From the NCBI GenBank assembly GCA_017311185.1, contig JAESUZ010003171.1:620001-684000 (forward strand): a DNA stretch of 64,000 nt, in the 5' to 3' direction. This DNA is from Proteles cristata cristata. Lineage: Eukaryota > Chordata > Mammalia > Carnivora > Hyaenidae. Positions 45,331 through 57,690 of this stretch are shown in pieces (the first letter of the stretch is position 1; each line of letters starts with the position of its first letter). The position numbers were made by a program, and so were the translations under genes. The notes beneath the pieces are model-generated. The model worked only from the letters and a program-made list of their open reading frames with translations, had not been told where the DNA came from and did not search any database.

Positions 45331-47096
45331 AGTAGTAAAGGGGATGTTTCATAGAGAAGGGAATATTCAAGCAAAAATCTGAAGGGGTATAATTAGACAA
45401 ACATTTATCAAGTAGCTGTTGTTTTACTACTCTTTAAGAGTGTAAAATAAATATATGATAGGTAGATAGATCAGTCTCTTGTCTCTCTGTATTTCAATCG
45501 TACATTAGGCATTGAACAGCTTGAGACCTATTCATTACTTTTATTGTTAGCATCCATTATAGAATCGGGTACTTAGTGCTTATGAAAAGAATGAAGGAAT
45601 AGTTGAAAGCATGAGCAAATAAATGCTGATCTACATTTTCTAAATTCTTTAAGTCTTAGTCCCCCTCCCCAAAAAATGTTATGGAGGATTCAGCAAAATA
45701 AATCTATTATTTCATGAGCTCCTCCATTTTTACCACCCCCCTTTGCAGTTAGCAGGGACAGATGACTGGCTTTATCCAACAAAATACAAGCAGAAGTGAA
45801 ATGTATCACTCCTAAGCCAAGGCATTTAGGAGACAATGCATGACCCTACAACATTCTCTTCCCTTTATTTTGGAGATTTTAAAGTCTACATGTTAAAAAG
45901 AGATTGTAAAAAATAGAATATCATGGGTCAGTGGATGGAGAAGAGTCTGATTAGCTTGAAGCAGATTTTAGGAGTGAGAAATAAACTATTTTTCTAAGTT
46001 TCTAACATGTTATAGATTATTTGCTATCAGAACATTGTCTAGTTTATTATCAAATGAGTATAAGGACATCATCATTTGGAATATGTAATCAATCTTTTAG
46101 ACATCACTGAAAATATTAGCAGAAATAGGACTGAGTGCACTAAAAGTTCTCAATAATTATGTTGATACACTTTGGTTATTTGAAAGTCATAATATTAGTG
46201 TCAGATCAGTTCTAGAAAGGTGAGGGGCTTTTCTAAAGATACTCATGTGGCATCTGGAGGCCCTATAATAATAAGACCCCCCCCAACTAAGTTTCTTTAG
46301 TTGAGTGTTTAGTTGCTATTCCACCCTCCCTAAGTTGCATGGTAGAAGGGTCAAGAAATAGGCTTATTTAGGCTTATTTAAAATTCTGAAGTGCTCCCAG
46401 GGTAAAGAGTGGATATGAAGTGTAGAAACACTTATTGCCTTGGGAAGGCTCATGTTGAGTGTATGTGCTACAGATGACAATGTATTCTCATGGTTTCCAC
46501 CAGACTACTTTGTTGTACTGTGAATTCCTGGATAACAGGAACTTTAATCTGTTATTTAGCCACATTGAACATCACTGAACCAGAGAAGGATCAATAAATT
46601 ACTGATAACTGTATTTAGTTAGTTAATCAGTTGGTTCCTTACTTGGGTAGTTGGAAATCAATGAAAAAAATAAAAGAAAGAGACAAGGCTAGTGAGAACA
46701 CAAATTTCTTTTACATTATTTAGATACCTGAGTTTGAATCTGGGGTTCTCAAATACTAAATTGATTGCTCATTTATCTTTCATTTGTCTAGATGTTGAAG
46801 ACCAAAATATCAGTAAGTATACTCATTTGCAAACAGATTAACTCTGGATAATTTAAGCAGAAAAGACACCTAGGATAAAGCCAAGAGCACACTTAAATCA
46901 CCTTCAGACCTGATATGGTGAGGATACCAACACCAGGTATCACACTGGGCACTAAGCACTACGGTTTATGCCACCAATACTCCCAGCCCTGGACACTGGA
47001 AGGCACATCCAGCATCATGCCAGTGCTGCCTGGAAGGCTATTCTTCCTGTAACCTCCTTCTCTCAAAGCCTATTTAACATCTCTTTTGTGTTCTTT
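45331..47096. other. no recognised feature
   Basis: AT-rich unique sequence; no frame of note before the SINE pair. Confidence 0.5.
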
Positions 47097-47110
47097 ATAG
47101 TCAGTCTTCT

Positions 47111-47329
47111 TTTTAATTTTTTTATAGTTTATTTATTTTTGAGACAGAGAGAGACAGAGCATGAGTTGGGGAGGGGCAGAGAGAGAGAGAGGAAGACACA
47201 GAATCTGAAACAGGCTCCAGGCTCTGAGCTGTCAGCACAGAGCCCGATGCAGGGCTCGAACCAATGAACCATGAGATCTGACCTGAGCCGAAGTTGGACG
47301 CTCAACCAACTGAGCCACCCAGGCGCCCC
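47111..47329 (-). mobile_element. CAN-SINE, full length
   Basis: Reverse-oriented. A perfect 14-bp TSD (atagtcagtcttct) lies at 47097-47110 and 47330-47343. Confidence 0.96.
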
Positions 47330-47465
47330 ATAGTCAGTCTTCTAAGTATACCATTCATTACACTCATTTTTTCACCTCACCTTCATTTTGCAGCCCCTCA
47401 TAATTGGCTTTCCGCTTCATCACTCCACTGATGCTGCCCTTTGGCTGAAATTTCAGTGACTTTCT

Positions 47466-47695
47466 TTTTTTTTTTTTTTAATTTTTTTTAATGTTTTATT
47501 TATTTCTAGGAGAGAGAGAGAGACAGCGTGAGCAGGGGAGGGTCAGAGAGAGAGGGAGTCACAGACTGAAACAGGCTCCAGGCTCTGAGCTGGCAGTCAG
47601 CACAGAGCCCGACGCGGGGCTCGAACCCACGAACCGCGAGATCATGACCTGAGCGAAAGTCGGAAGCTTAACTGACTAAGCCACCCAGGCGCCCC
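47466..47695 (-). mobile_element. CAN-SINE, young subfamily
   Basis: Reverse-oriented copy with TTTATTTCTAGGAG and GGCAGTCAGC signatures. A perfect 20-bp TSD lies at 47446-47465 and 47696-47715, the longest in the window and a sign of recent insertion. Confidence 0.97.
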
Positions 47696-47715
47696 TGAAA
47701 TTTCAGTGACTTTCT

Positions 47716-49539
47716 AATTAGCAAATGCAATGACCACTTCATCAAACTAAATTCTGATAGATTTAATACTCTTGATCATTCCCCTTGTCATCAGCACCTA
47801 TTTTCCTGCCCATGCTTCAAAACAGCAATATCTCAAGGGCTTAGTCTGCAACAGACAGGTCCACTCCCTATAAACTCCCCAGGGATCTCATCCACTCTTG
47901 TGATTTTAACAACTACCTATATGGTGATGGCACCAACATCAATGTTTCTTGACTCATCTTCTGAGCTTCAGACTTGCAAATGAAATGCTGGTAAACATCT
48001 CTAATTGGATACATCATAGGAACTTTAAAATAATGTATCTTAAATTTAACTTACCATGGACTTCCAAATATGATTGTATTTTTGTGTTCTTTGACTCAAT
48101 GAACGATACCATTATTTACCCAGGTTCCCAACCAGAAACCTAGTAGCCATCCTTTTTCATATTGCTTACCCCCAAAACTAAATCAAACAATCTCCTGTAT
48201 TTTAATGTTTTATTCTCTTGAATCTGTTTGGTGAAAACAAATAACCTCTTAGTTTACCATAATGTTCAATAACTTGTGCAGTGGTTCTGCTAGGTAGGAC
48301 ACATATTGCCAAATGGAGTGCCACTTGCTCTTCTTCTCAAGTGAAATCTTATTTAAAAGGCGAAAGATTTATGCTATCTGAAGAGAAACCAGAGTATAAG
48401 TGAAATCTTATTTAAAGAGGTAATATGGTTGAGATCTTTGCCTCTGTGAAACTGATTTCTCTGTCCATAACTACAGATTTGGTCTTAAAATTAGGCACTC
48501 CATGTTTACTAATTTACTGAAACAAGTTATACCTCTGGGCTAATTTACTAATTTGGTAAGTGTTGTTGGAGCATACACAGTAAGGAAGGGTGTATGCTTG
48601 ATCATTGGGGAAATATATGACAGTCCTTGCTATCAAACAACTTACTGTCAGTACAGCCAAGGACAGATACATGTAAATATTTACATATGATGAAGGCCAT
48701 AAAAGGGGTACAAGCAAAATACTATGGGAATTCTGAGGCAGGAAACCCACTGCCCCATTAGGATCAGGGGAAGCATTGTTGTGAAAGTGTCACTGTAAGT
48801 AGGGCCTAGGAAGATAGTGCTGAGTGGCTTACTGGGAAGTAGGCAAGCTTGTATGGAGTGGGCTTAACAAAGTTTGACTTGAACTTCAGCCCTTCCTAGG
48901 TCCATCAGCTTACAGTCCATCTCCACAAAAGTTCTGTATTCCCAATGATATTGGTCATTCCTCCGCCACCACTCTCAGCTCCATCTGCTCTCCCAGGAAC
49001 TCACAAACCCTATTTACTATCTAACAAATTAACAATCTTAAATGCCAAGTGGAATCGTATACATACACCAAGATTTGGCATTTGTTATAAATGCTAGAGA
49101 ATTATAAAAATGATTTAGGTGTTAGTCCAATAAGATATTATTATGGATTTGTGTAGAAAAGTTAAAAAGTGAAATGCATGGTTTCCAGAAATGATCTGGA
49201 TTTTCACACTGTCTTTCCAGCCACTCCTGTTTCTCTAAGACAAAGATGGGAATGGGGGTAGGAGGTGGCAATCTGAAACTGTAGCCAAGCTACAGCTGGC
49301 TAAAGTGTCTTGTTAATATATCTATACACACACACACACACACACACGTACCTACACATATATCCATTTTTAAATTTGTAAAATTATTTTCCTTAGTCAA
49401 AAATGTATTTAGAGAAGCTACTATTTACTCATTTATAAACCACAAAACAAGAAAAAAAATGTCCTTAATTGGACTTCCATTGTAATTAGGAAACAGGCAT
49501 TAAATATAAATATAATATGATATAATGTAAAATAACTTC
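47716..49539. other. unique AT-rich sequence
   Basis: A (CA)n run lies at 49326-49347. Weak L2-like trace near 48550-48740. No gene. Confidence 0.5.
49326..49347. repeat. (CA)n microsatellite
   Basis: About 11 CA units. Confidence 0.95.
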
Positions 49540-50480
49540 AAATGCTAATACATGCTATAAGAAATTTAATGAAGAAAGGTTATTTTAAATTAAGGATGTT
49601 AGGAAAGACCCAGAGGTAACATATGGGTAGAGGCATGAATTGAGAGTTAGCAGGAACTATGTGGAATGTGGAAACAAAGCAGAGTAGACAAAAGAAAGAG
49701 CTAGTAAAAATGCCCCAAAATGAATAATCCTGGTGTTTTGAGAAACAGCAAGAAGGCCAGGGGAAGGGGTGGGGGGGGGCTTAAACAGAATAAATCAAAA
49801 GTTAAGAAGGTGAGATATAATACATAGAAAAGGTCTAAATCACATGGGTCCTTGGAGGTCCATGATCAGGAGTTTATCATTTATTCTGAGTATTACCGGA
49901 AGCCAAGAGGGTCTTTAAGAAGACAGTAGTTAGTTTCTGTGAAGAAATGACTAAACTGGTCATGGGAAGGAACAAAAGTGGAGTGAAAGAGAACTTTAGT
50001 GGCATTGTGGCATCATGTAATCTTAAACTCAGTCACTGCATAGGAGAGAAGATGTAAATAAATTGAGGATATATTTTGAATGTAGTGTTGGAAATGGAAA
50101 TGAGGAGTGAGAGGGAAGAAAAGTAATTTACAGATGGCTCACTATGTATGACCTGAGCAGCTGGAGGAATAACGTTATCACTTTGTGATTTGGGGAACAT
50201 GAAAGGATGAACCAGGTTTTGGTGGATGCAGTAATGATGCATAGAGTAGATTCCTGTTTTGGTGTGTGTATGGTGGGGGAGAGGGGGATGGAATGTGAAA
50301 CATCCTTATGTTGATGTCAGGTTTACAGCTACAACTTGGGAAAAGGTAGGAGGAAATTTTAGAGTCATCAGACTATTCATGGTATTTGAAGACTGGGATT
50401 GGATGAAATCATCTGGGGAGTGAGCATACAGAAGTTCAAGGATTGGAATTTGAAGTATTTGATCATAGAAGGTACAGGGA
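49540..50480 (+). repeat. L2-like relic
   Basis: Degraded sequence in the order of an L2 3' region (tttattctgagtattaccgg, gaggatatattttgaatg, gaggagtgagaggg, tgacctgagcagctgg). No coding capacity. Confidence 0.5.
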
Positions 50481-50888
50481 CATTTCTGAAGTCATTTGAG
50501 TTTAATCAAGTCTTCCAAACACCTTTGCGATATGTGTAATTTATATTAGCAATTAACCTTGCTTCCCTCTTTTGTATTCTTCTCTGAACTCCAAGGGCTG
50601 ATGCCTAAGGAATGCTTTGTAAACAGGCTCCCTGGCTCTCTTGCTTGAGTTTGGATTTCACCATTAGGTGGAATCAACAGGAAACCGGAAGGAGAAGGAG
50701 GTTGGAGTATTAATTTCCCTTGCTCCCTCAATACAAGAGTTCTTGGCTGTGATAAGTGGCTATTCAGAATTGGAGGTAACTAATTCCCATATATTTGCTA
50801 TGATATTAACTAACCCCACATAACTCCAAAGTCACATGTGAAAACATGTTAAAAGGTCAAAGCATTTGTCTCTGCTTAGAAGTTGAAG

Positions 50889-51085
50889 GGGAGCCTGGAT
50901 GGCTCAGATAATTTAGCATCCAACTCTTGATTTCTGCTTAGGCCATGATCTCCTGGTTTGTGAGTTCCAGCCCTGCATCCAGCCTGCTTGGATTTCTCTG
51001 TCTCCCTCTCTCTCTGCCTCTTCCCACAACACAGGCATATGCTCTCTCTCTCTCTCTCTCAAAGATTAAAACAAAAACATAAAAA
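50889..51085 (+). mobile_element. CAN-SINE, older variant
   Basis: Head ggagcctggatggctcag with the 'aactcttgatttctgctt' insertion of an older subfamily. A perfect 11-bp TSD (agaagttgaag) lies at 50878-50888 and 51086-51096. Confidence 0.94.
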
Positions 51086-51096
51086 AGAAGTTGAAG

Positions 51097-52437
51097 AGAA
51101 GAAACAAATTTTTTACTATCTTCCTCAGTAGCTTAAACATTCTGTACCAGCTGCTTCTAAGTATATTTGATGAATGAATGGATGTATGTCTTTAGTATTT
51201 TCCTGAGACTAAGAATTAAGATTCCCAGGGTGAAAAAGCAAGTGGGAACAGGAGCTAGAGTTAGGTGGGGGCAGTTCCTAGGAATTTGGAAAAAGAAGGA
51301 GAAATAATACCTCTGTGAAAACATCTCAGTAGCCTTCAGGAAGAAATAGCTCAGGGCTGCAATATGGTCTATAGATCTTGACTTGGGCTTCCACCTTCCT
51401 CTTGATTCTTCAGTGTTTCATGTGAAAAGAGCACTGGAACTTCTATTTGTTTTATTTTGAATCCAGTTATCTGAAGAATAAAAAAGCAATCTAAAGTCAT
51501 AGACTTGAATATTTTTCTGCTGCCTATGCTCATATAACCCTCCTGTACTATTTGGGTCATATTCCATGACAGGTCAGAAGTGCTGACTGAACTGACAAAA
51601 TCAGTTAAAGCAAGAGAATGTCCAGTATGAAGGGGTGGCCAGACAGTCTCCCTCCTGTCTAGTCTCATGCATTTCTCCTTGTATCAGGCTGATGCAAACT
51701 TGACCAAGTGGGAAAGGTTGAGAGACATTTATGTGTGTGTTTTACACTGGATTGCATGCCAGTGTAGCCTTGCAGCTCCCTGATGTCCAGTGATAGTTAT
51801 CAAGACCTTCTCCAGGAGTCCTGAAGTGACTGGGGATCAAACCACTCAGCCATGGGTTAGCACTAACAGACTCATGCTGATGGGCCCTGGCCTCCAGGTC
51901 AGAGGCTCTCCAAAACAGCACCGACTCCATTCCATTTCCTGACAGCTCCAAGGAGTCCCAGCTGTGCCTGTGATTGATTTCAACATGGCTTTCCAGCCAT
52001 ATTCATTCTGGCCAGTAGCTGATGTTCTTGTTCACCATCGTGTGTTAAATCCTCAGCACAAGAGAAGATGCTCTCTGTCTGAATGCAGGAAATAAGTTGA
52101 ATTTTTGAATTTAAGTAATTTCACAAAATGGATTATTAAGAGGATCATTTTTAGAATAATAGAAACTAGATATCTTGTTAGTTGTAAGTTTGTCCCAGGG
52201 CAGTGTTCCTTGAAGTTATTATTTAGGAAACAAACTAGTCCTGGGTAAAGTGAGTGAGATGACATTGAGCGAAGTATAAAATCTCCTCTTTGTCCATTTT
52301 ATAGAAGCTATGAAATAGCATCTGCAACAATCCGGCAGACTTTTGTTTGTGTATAAAATATACTTATATTGAATATTTAATTTTGCCAGTAGGCATAATT
52401 TGTTTATTTTTTATGGTAAAGATGCAGCAATAGTTTT
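51097..52437. other. no recognised feature
   Basis: Unique-looking sequence. The 99-codon minus frame 51369-51668 has no recognisable domain. Confidence 0.45.
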
Positions 52438-53095
52438 TTTCAGCCTTATTGACATATAATTGACATATAAAATTGTAAGATATTTAAAATATGTATATCA
52501 AAATGATTTTATATACATAAGCATTATGAGAAAGCTTTCTCCCATCTAGTTAATTATATTCATCACCTCACATATTTATCTTTTTTTTAAGAACATTTAA
52601 GTTCTAGCCTCTTAAAATGTTAATTATGCAATACAATGTTATCAACTATAGTCACCATGTTGTACATTAGATCCTCTGACCTTATTCATTTTATAGCTGA
52701 AAATTTGGAGCCTTTTATAATCCTCTCCCCAATTCCCCTAGCCCCCAGTCCCTTAGCAACCAAGTATCTGTTACCTGTCTGCTTTGTTTCACCTAGCATA
52801 ATGCCCTGAAGGTCCATCCATGTTGTTACAAATGGTGGGATTTCCTTCTTTCTTATGACTGAATATTATTCCATTGTATGTATAACTTCTTTATCCATTC
52901 ATTCACTGATGGGGACTTAAGTTGTTTTCTATTTTGACTACTGTGCTAAATGCTGGAATGAACAGGGGGGTGCAGATATCTCTTTGATATACCTTTTGGA
53001 TGTATATCCAGAAGTGGGATTGATGGAGCACATGGTAGTTGTTATATCTTTAATTTTTTGAGGACTCTCTATACCATTCTCCATAGTGGTGGCAC
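52438..53095 (-). mobile_element. old L1 3' region
   Basis: Minus-strand L1 3' UTR (cttattgacatataattgac, caccatgttgtacattag) running into the ORF2 end (cacctagcataatgccctg, tccattcattcactgatg). Older than the 3985 copy. Confidence 0.8.
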
Positions 53096-56000
53096 ATAGA
53101 AAGTTATTTATTTTTAACTAACTTTATATTTCAGTATTTCAAGGGAATCATCAAAAAATCTGCTAGCCCATTATAGAAGCAGAATGGAGGGGCTGGGCAT
53201 TGGGTTTAAGTTCTGCCTCTACTATGTCCTGGCAATGAGAGCATGCTCAAAGTACTCACTGTACTCATATATTAAAATTATTACATAACAACATGTGTAA
53301 CTTCCAGTAATTCACACTATTAAGTGTATGCAATGAGATATTCATGGAAAGCACTTTAAACATACTTTTTTGCAAATACTAAATCTTCTTTACATTAAAA
53401 AAACCTTGTTATTACAGTAGCAGTTTTAGATAAAACATTTGGCTACAAAAATACTTAAAGGGCTTCCTTTGTTCAATATTCAAAGCACAGTAATATGTAA
53501 ATAGAGGCAGGTTAAAGGAATTTGATGTTGATGGGCCAGAGAAATAATAACTTAAGGATTTTGGGGGTGACTGGATGAAAGGAATCCAAATTCTTTTAAG
53601 AATCTAAGGTTCACTAAGAACCTTAGTGGGGTTGGGGATGAGGGTGGGATAGGGCTCTTATCACAGCCTCAACATATCCATAAAGAGCTTTCGAGGCCAG
53701 CAAAGAAGGAATGCAGGGTTTTTTTGTTTTGTTTTGTTTTGTTTTAAGCTTGGGCTTTAATCTCTGACAAGACTGAGGACTTCTACATCACCTTTGTTAT
53801 CCAACCAGATGGCAGTGGTCTTGAGGACATGGCTCATTTCATCTGTTCTGAAGCAGAACAGTAGAAGGGACAAGATAGTTGTTTGATAACAACCTGTTGA
53901 TGGATTCTCTTGCTTCATTTCAGTTCCATCCCTAAATAGAATGCAAATTGCCATTTGATGCCTGAAACATAGCAACACTAAATATTTTTATAGATTTAGT
54001 ACCATGGGTCTTGTGATACGAGAAGCCAATAAATTGCTCTAAGGATACATTCCCATGCGGGACCGTGGGTCTGACCTGCTTTGCTGTGCTCCATCAGCAC
54101 AGATCCCTCCCATTCTCCAGCATCCGTGTTTATTAAAGATGGAAGAAATACCTCTTAGTGCTTATACCCAAACCTAAAACTGCTGCTGCACTGCACAATA
54201 ACTGTCTACTGTTCCTTATGCCTCTTCTTCTATTAATAATACATTAAACCTCAGTTATAAAAAAAAAAACTCAGAGAGAAAAGAAAAAGAAAAGATAATG
54301 ATTTCTTGACAGATCTTGAATGAAAGGCTTTAGCACAGCTTTAACTGAGCTTGACACACCATTTTTTAATGTGCACGTCCCTTCTATTTCCCAATCTCTT
54401 CATACTTAATTGAGAAGTCCCACTTAGGGATGAAGCAAAGAGTTTAATGAACCTCCTCCCTAAAATCATTAATTCAAAATATCTGATGTTGATTATGCAT
54501 TTTCTGGTGATAAGTACTCTCCCTGGTGATGTCTGCATAGAAATGGGCTGAATAACCATGTTTTGTGAATAGAACCCACACTGTTCAAATTGGAATGTTT
54601 TATTAATCACAGTTCTTAAAAGATATTGAACATTGGAGGGGGTAGATCAGGAAATAAATAATACATACTCTTGAAATGGCCCTGAGATGAGTAGCTGTTC
54701 TCTTTATAAATATTACAAACCTCACATAATCCCTTAGGTAAAGACACAATATTCAACACACATAATGATAAACAACAACAAAAAAAAAACCTTAGCATTT
54801 TAATTTGAACCAGAGTAGCCCTGGTTGTGGTTTGTTCATTCTGTTAATACAATATTCCCATAGGTCTTATTAACTAGGCTATTAGTAGCCCCAAATAATA
54901 GATGATTATCCTGAGATACAACAATCGACTCACATAGTAATACATTTGGTCACTGTCAGTGATTAAATTATATGAAATAGAAGAAATAATCCATATCCAG
55001 GGAAGAGGGTATCATTTTCTTATCATGCCTAGTACCCAATTTATGTTGGACATACATGTTTTTATAGCTTCCTTTAATCATTTACCTATAAAAGCAGAAT
55101 CTGGGTGTTGCTGAAATTTGGAAAACAGTTTTGATTGTATTTATTCTTTAGTAAGAATTATTATGGCATACATTAGCATTATGAAACTAATTGCTCTAAT
55201 TTGCAACTGCTATTGGGACAAACTAACATAGAATATTCTATTTTCTATAACTGTCATTAATAATATTTTTTAAAGAAGAAAGAAAAAGGAGTTTTCAAGT
55301 AACCATCATTTTTTCTTGGACCAGAATGACTCATGTCCCTTTCCCCCTGACTTTTGACTCCAGCTACTGAGATCAGGGATTGTACTGGGGTACCTTAAGT
55401 CCCTAGAACCCCTTCTTCCCAGCAGTTCTTACATTTCTGGCTTCTATTTTCAACTGATCTCCCATAATCTTTATAGCCAATTATCTGTTGACATATTTCA
55501 GGCTTGTCTTTTCAAGTAGAATGAGGGTGTCAGCTATGTCTAATTCATCTCTGTATGACCAATATTTGAGCCTGGGATAATGTCATTGTACAATATCTTT
55601 ACACAATAGTACATTCACAAAAACAGACAAGCTGGCTGGCTGTTATTTGAATGACAAATCAATTTAAGGATAAGCAAGAGTTTTTTTTCTTCTGAAAAAT
55701 CAGAAAAAAGTGTATCTGCTTATATTATGTTTAAGTACAAATGATGTATCATATTTGCAATTCCTGATTTTATTCCAATTGCAATAATGGCACAGATAGC
55801 CCTTCAAGTTTCTCTTACAGAGAATCATACTTATGATAATATTCTGCACTATTTTACTAAAAATTTTTGAGGACCTACTATGATCAAGCCATTGAGGACG
55901 CAAAAGTGAGTAAGATAAGGTGCTGTCTTCAAGGTACAGTTTGGAGAACACAGATAAAGATGTATGATGGAAGTAAAACATATATGATACAATGAAAAGA

Positions 56001-56710
56001 ACTTTAAATAAGCACACAATAAACATGCTATTGTCTGAAATAAAGTTGTTACACACCTGTTGAACTCACAAGCTCCTTGACTATAAGATGTATTTTTTTA
56101 ATGTCTCAATTCCCAGCAAGTCCTACAAAGAAAATCATATTATTAGACATTTATCCCAAAAGATATTCTCTAGAAATTTCTCTTCTGCTATTCTTTGTTG
56201 TCATTTTATAAGCTAGTAACTGGCTCACATAGTCAACTCCTGTGGTAAGATTAACAGATTTATATTTTCCTTCTCATTGTGTGACTGGTACCTCAGTGGG
56301 AAATAACACATGAGGTCAAGAGGCAGATGTTCTCTTACAAATTGCTCAGCTTGTTCAAAAGGAACAAGGCATTTGGCAAGGGAAAAAGTCAATTTAATAA
56401 TAATTTATTTAATACTACTCTGAATATTTTATCTGAAAATGCTTTATTTTCAAATAACTTGAGAGTTCTACAAAAGTAAAATATAGTCACAAATTGAATG
56501 AGTGATTGGAGAGAGAAATACTCTGTGTCATGTATAAGAGTCGACAACAACAGCAGACAGGAAATAATTACAAAAGTGAAATGAACTTTGATTAATTTGC
56601 TGCCAAATTTGCATATCTGTCTTGCTTTTTTATTGGGGCAGGGAAAGAGGATTGCATGTTGGAAATGTGGGGGTTTAAATGCAGTTACAATAGTATGGCA
56701 AACGTCAAAA
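53096..56710. other. unique AT-rich sequence
   Basis: An L2-like trace is possible near 55855-55960 (gaggacctactatgatcaag). The 118-codon minus frame 55700-56056 overlaps it and is Phe/Ser/Ile-rich; I treat it as chance. Confidence 0.45.
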
Positions 56711-56723
56711 ATCAGAGTGCTTT

Positions 56724-56938
56724 ATGGGGCACCTGGGTGGCTTAGTCGGTTAAGCGTCCAACTTTCACTTGGGTCATGATCTCGCGGTTCGTGGGTTCGA
56801 GCCCTGCGTCGGGCTCTGTGCTGACTGCCAGCTCAGAGCCTGGAGCCTGTTTCAGTCTGTGACTCCCTCTCTCTCTGACCCTCCCCTGCTCATGCTGTCT
56901 CTCTCTCTCTCCTAGAAATAAAACATTAAAAAAAAAAA
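56724..56938 (+). mobile_element. CAN-SINE, young subfamily
   Basis: Full length with the GACTGCCAGCTCAG signature. A 13-bp TSD (atcagagtgcttt) lies at 56711-56723 and 56939-56951. Confidence 0.96.
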
Positions 56939-57604
56939 ATCAGAGTGCTTTTTTCTGAAACTGGTCACTGGTTGGTCTTTGGCAAGGTTCTCATTTCCAA
57001 GCACTTCATACGGATTTCTGTGTTTGAGCTGGTTGAAATCCTTCTCTCATCCCATATGTATGTGAGTATATGTGATATAGGGTGAGCAAACCCTTCCCAG
57101 GAGCTAAGATAAAAGGATTAGACAGAGAAACTCTGCCCAGAGAGTGGCAGAAGCCTCTAGAAGGTACTGTGTTTCATAGTAAGTTAAAATGCATCATGGT
57201 AACTGACAGCCTAGCAAATCCCCACATGGTTTGCTCTTTTATAGAGTGAGTGCTCCCTGGGAATGTGAAAACTTATCCCCAAATCTTTTGTTAAACTCTC
57301 CTTGGGTTGTGCTTAAAAAATAGGATATGGGTGTCTGTTCTTGAGTTTTTTTGGTTTATGTATTGAGCTGAGAACTAGGAGATCCAGGCAAGCCACTCTC
57401 CTCCCCTGCATTAGAGCACATTACTTTCTGTAGACTCTAGTGACATGCAAACCCTCTCTCATTGCCTCATGAAGCCCTTAACATCTTCAAGAAAAGTTTT
57501 CATTCGTGTTCCCACAGTGAAGAAGTCAAGGAATGGAACCCTGAGTTTGTTTTGATTCGTGTATTCAAATGTCCACAGCACTACAAATAAACCTAAGTCT
57601 TTGC

Positions 57605-57690
57605 TGACAATTGCATGCAGCCATCACAGTGATCCTGCACAAGTTACCAAACCTCCCTGTGCCTCAGTTTACTCATATGCAAAGTGGATG
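57605..57690 (+). repeat. MIR core fragment
   Basis: Clear core (caagttaccaaacctccctg, tgcctcagtttactcatatg). Confidence 0.8.

Noticed and set aside
46500..46760. Possible start of a gene (ATG with downstream open frame)
   Set aside because: Only short frames, no recognisable protein and no promoter-like sequence.
55700..56056. 118-codon minus-strand frame
   Set aside because: AT-driven Phe/Ser/Ile-rich frame across an L2-like trace; no domain.
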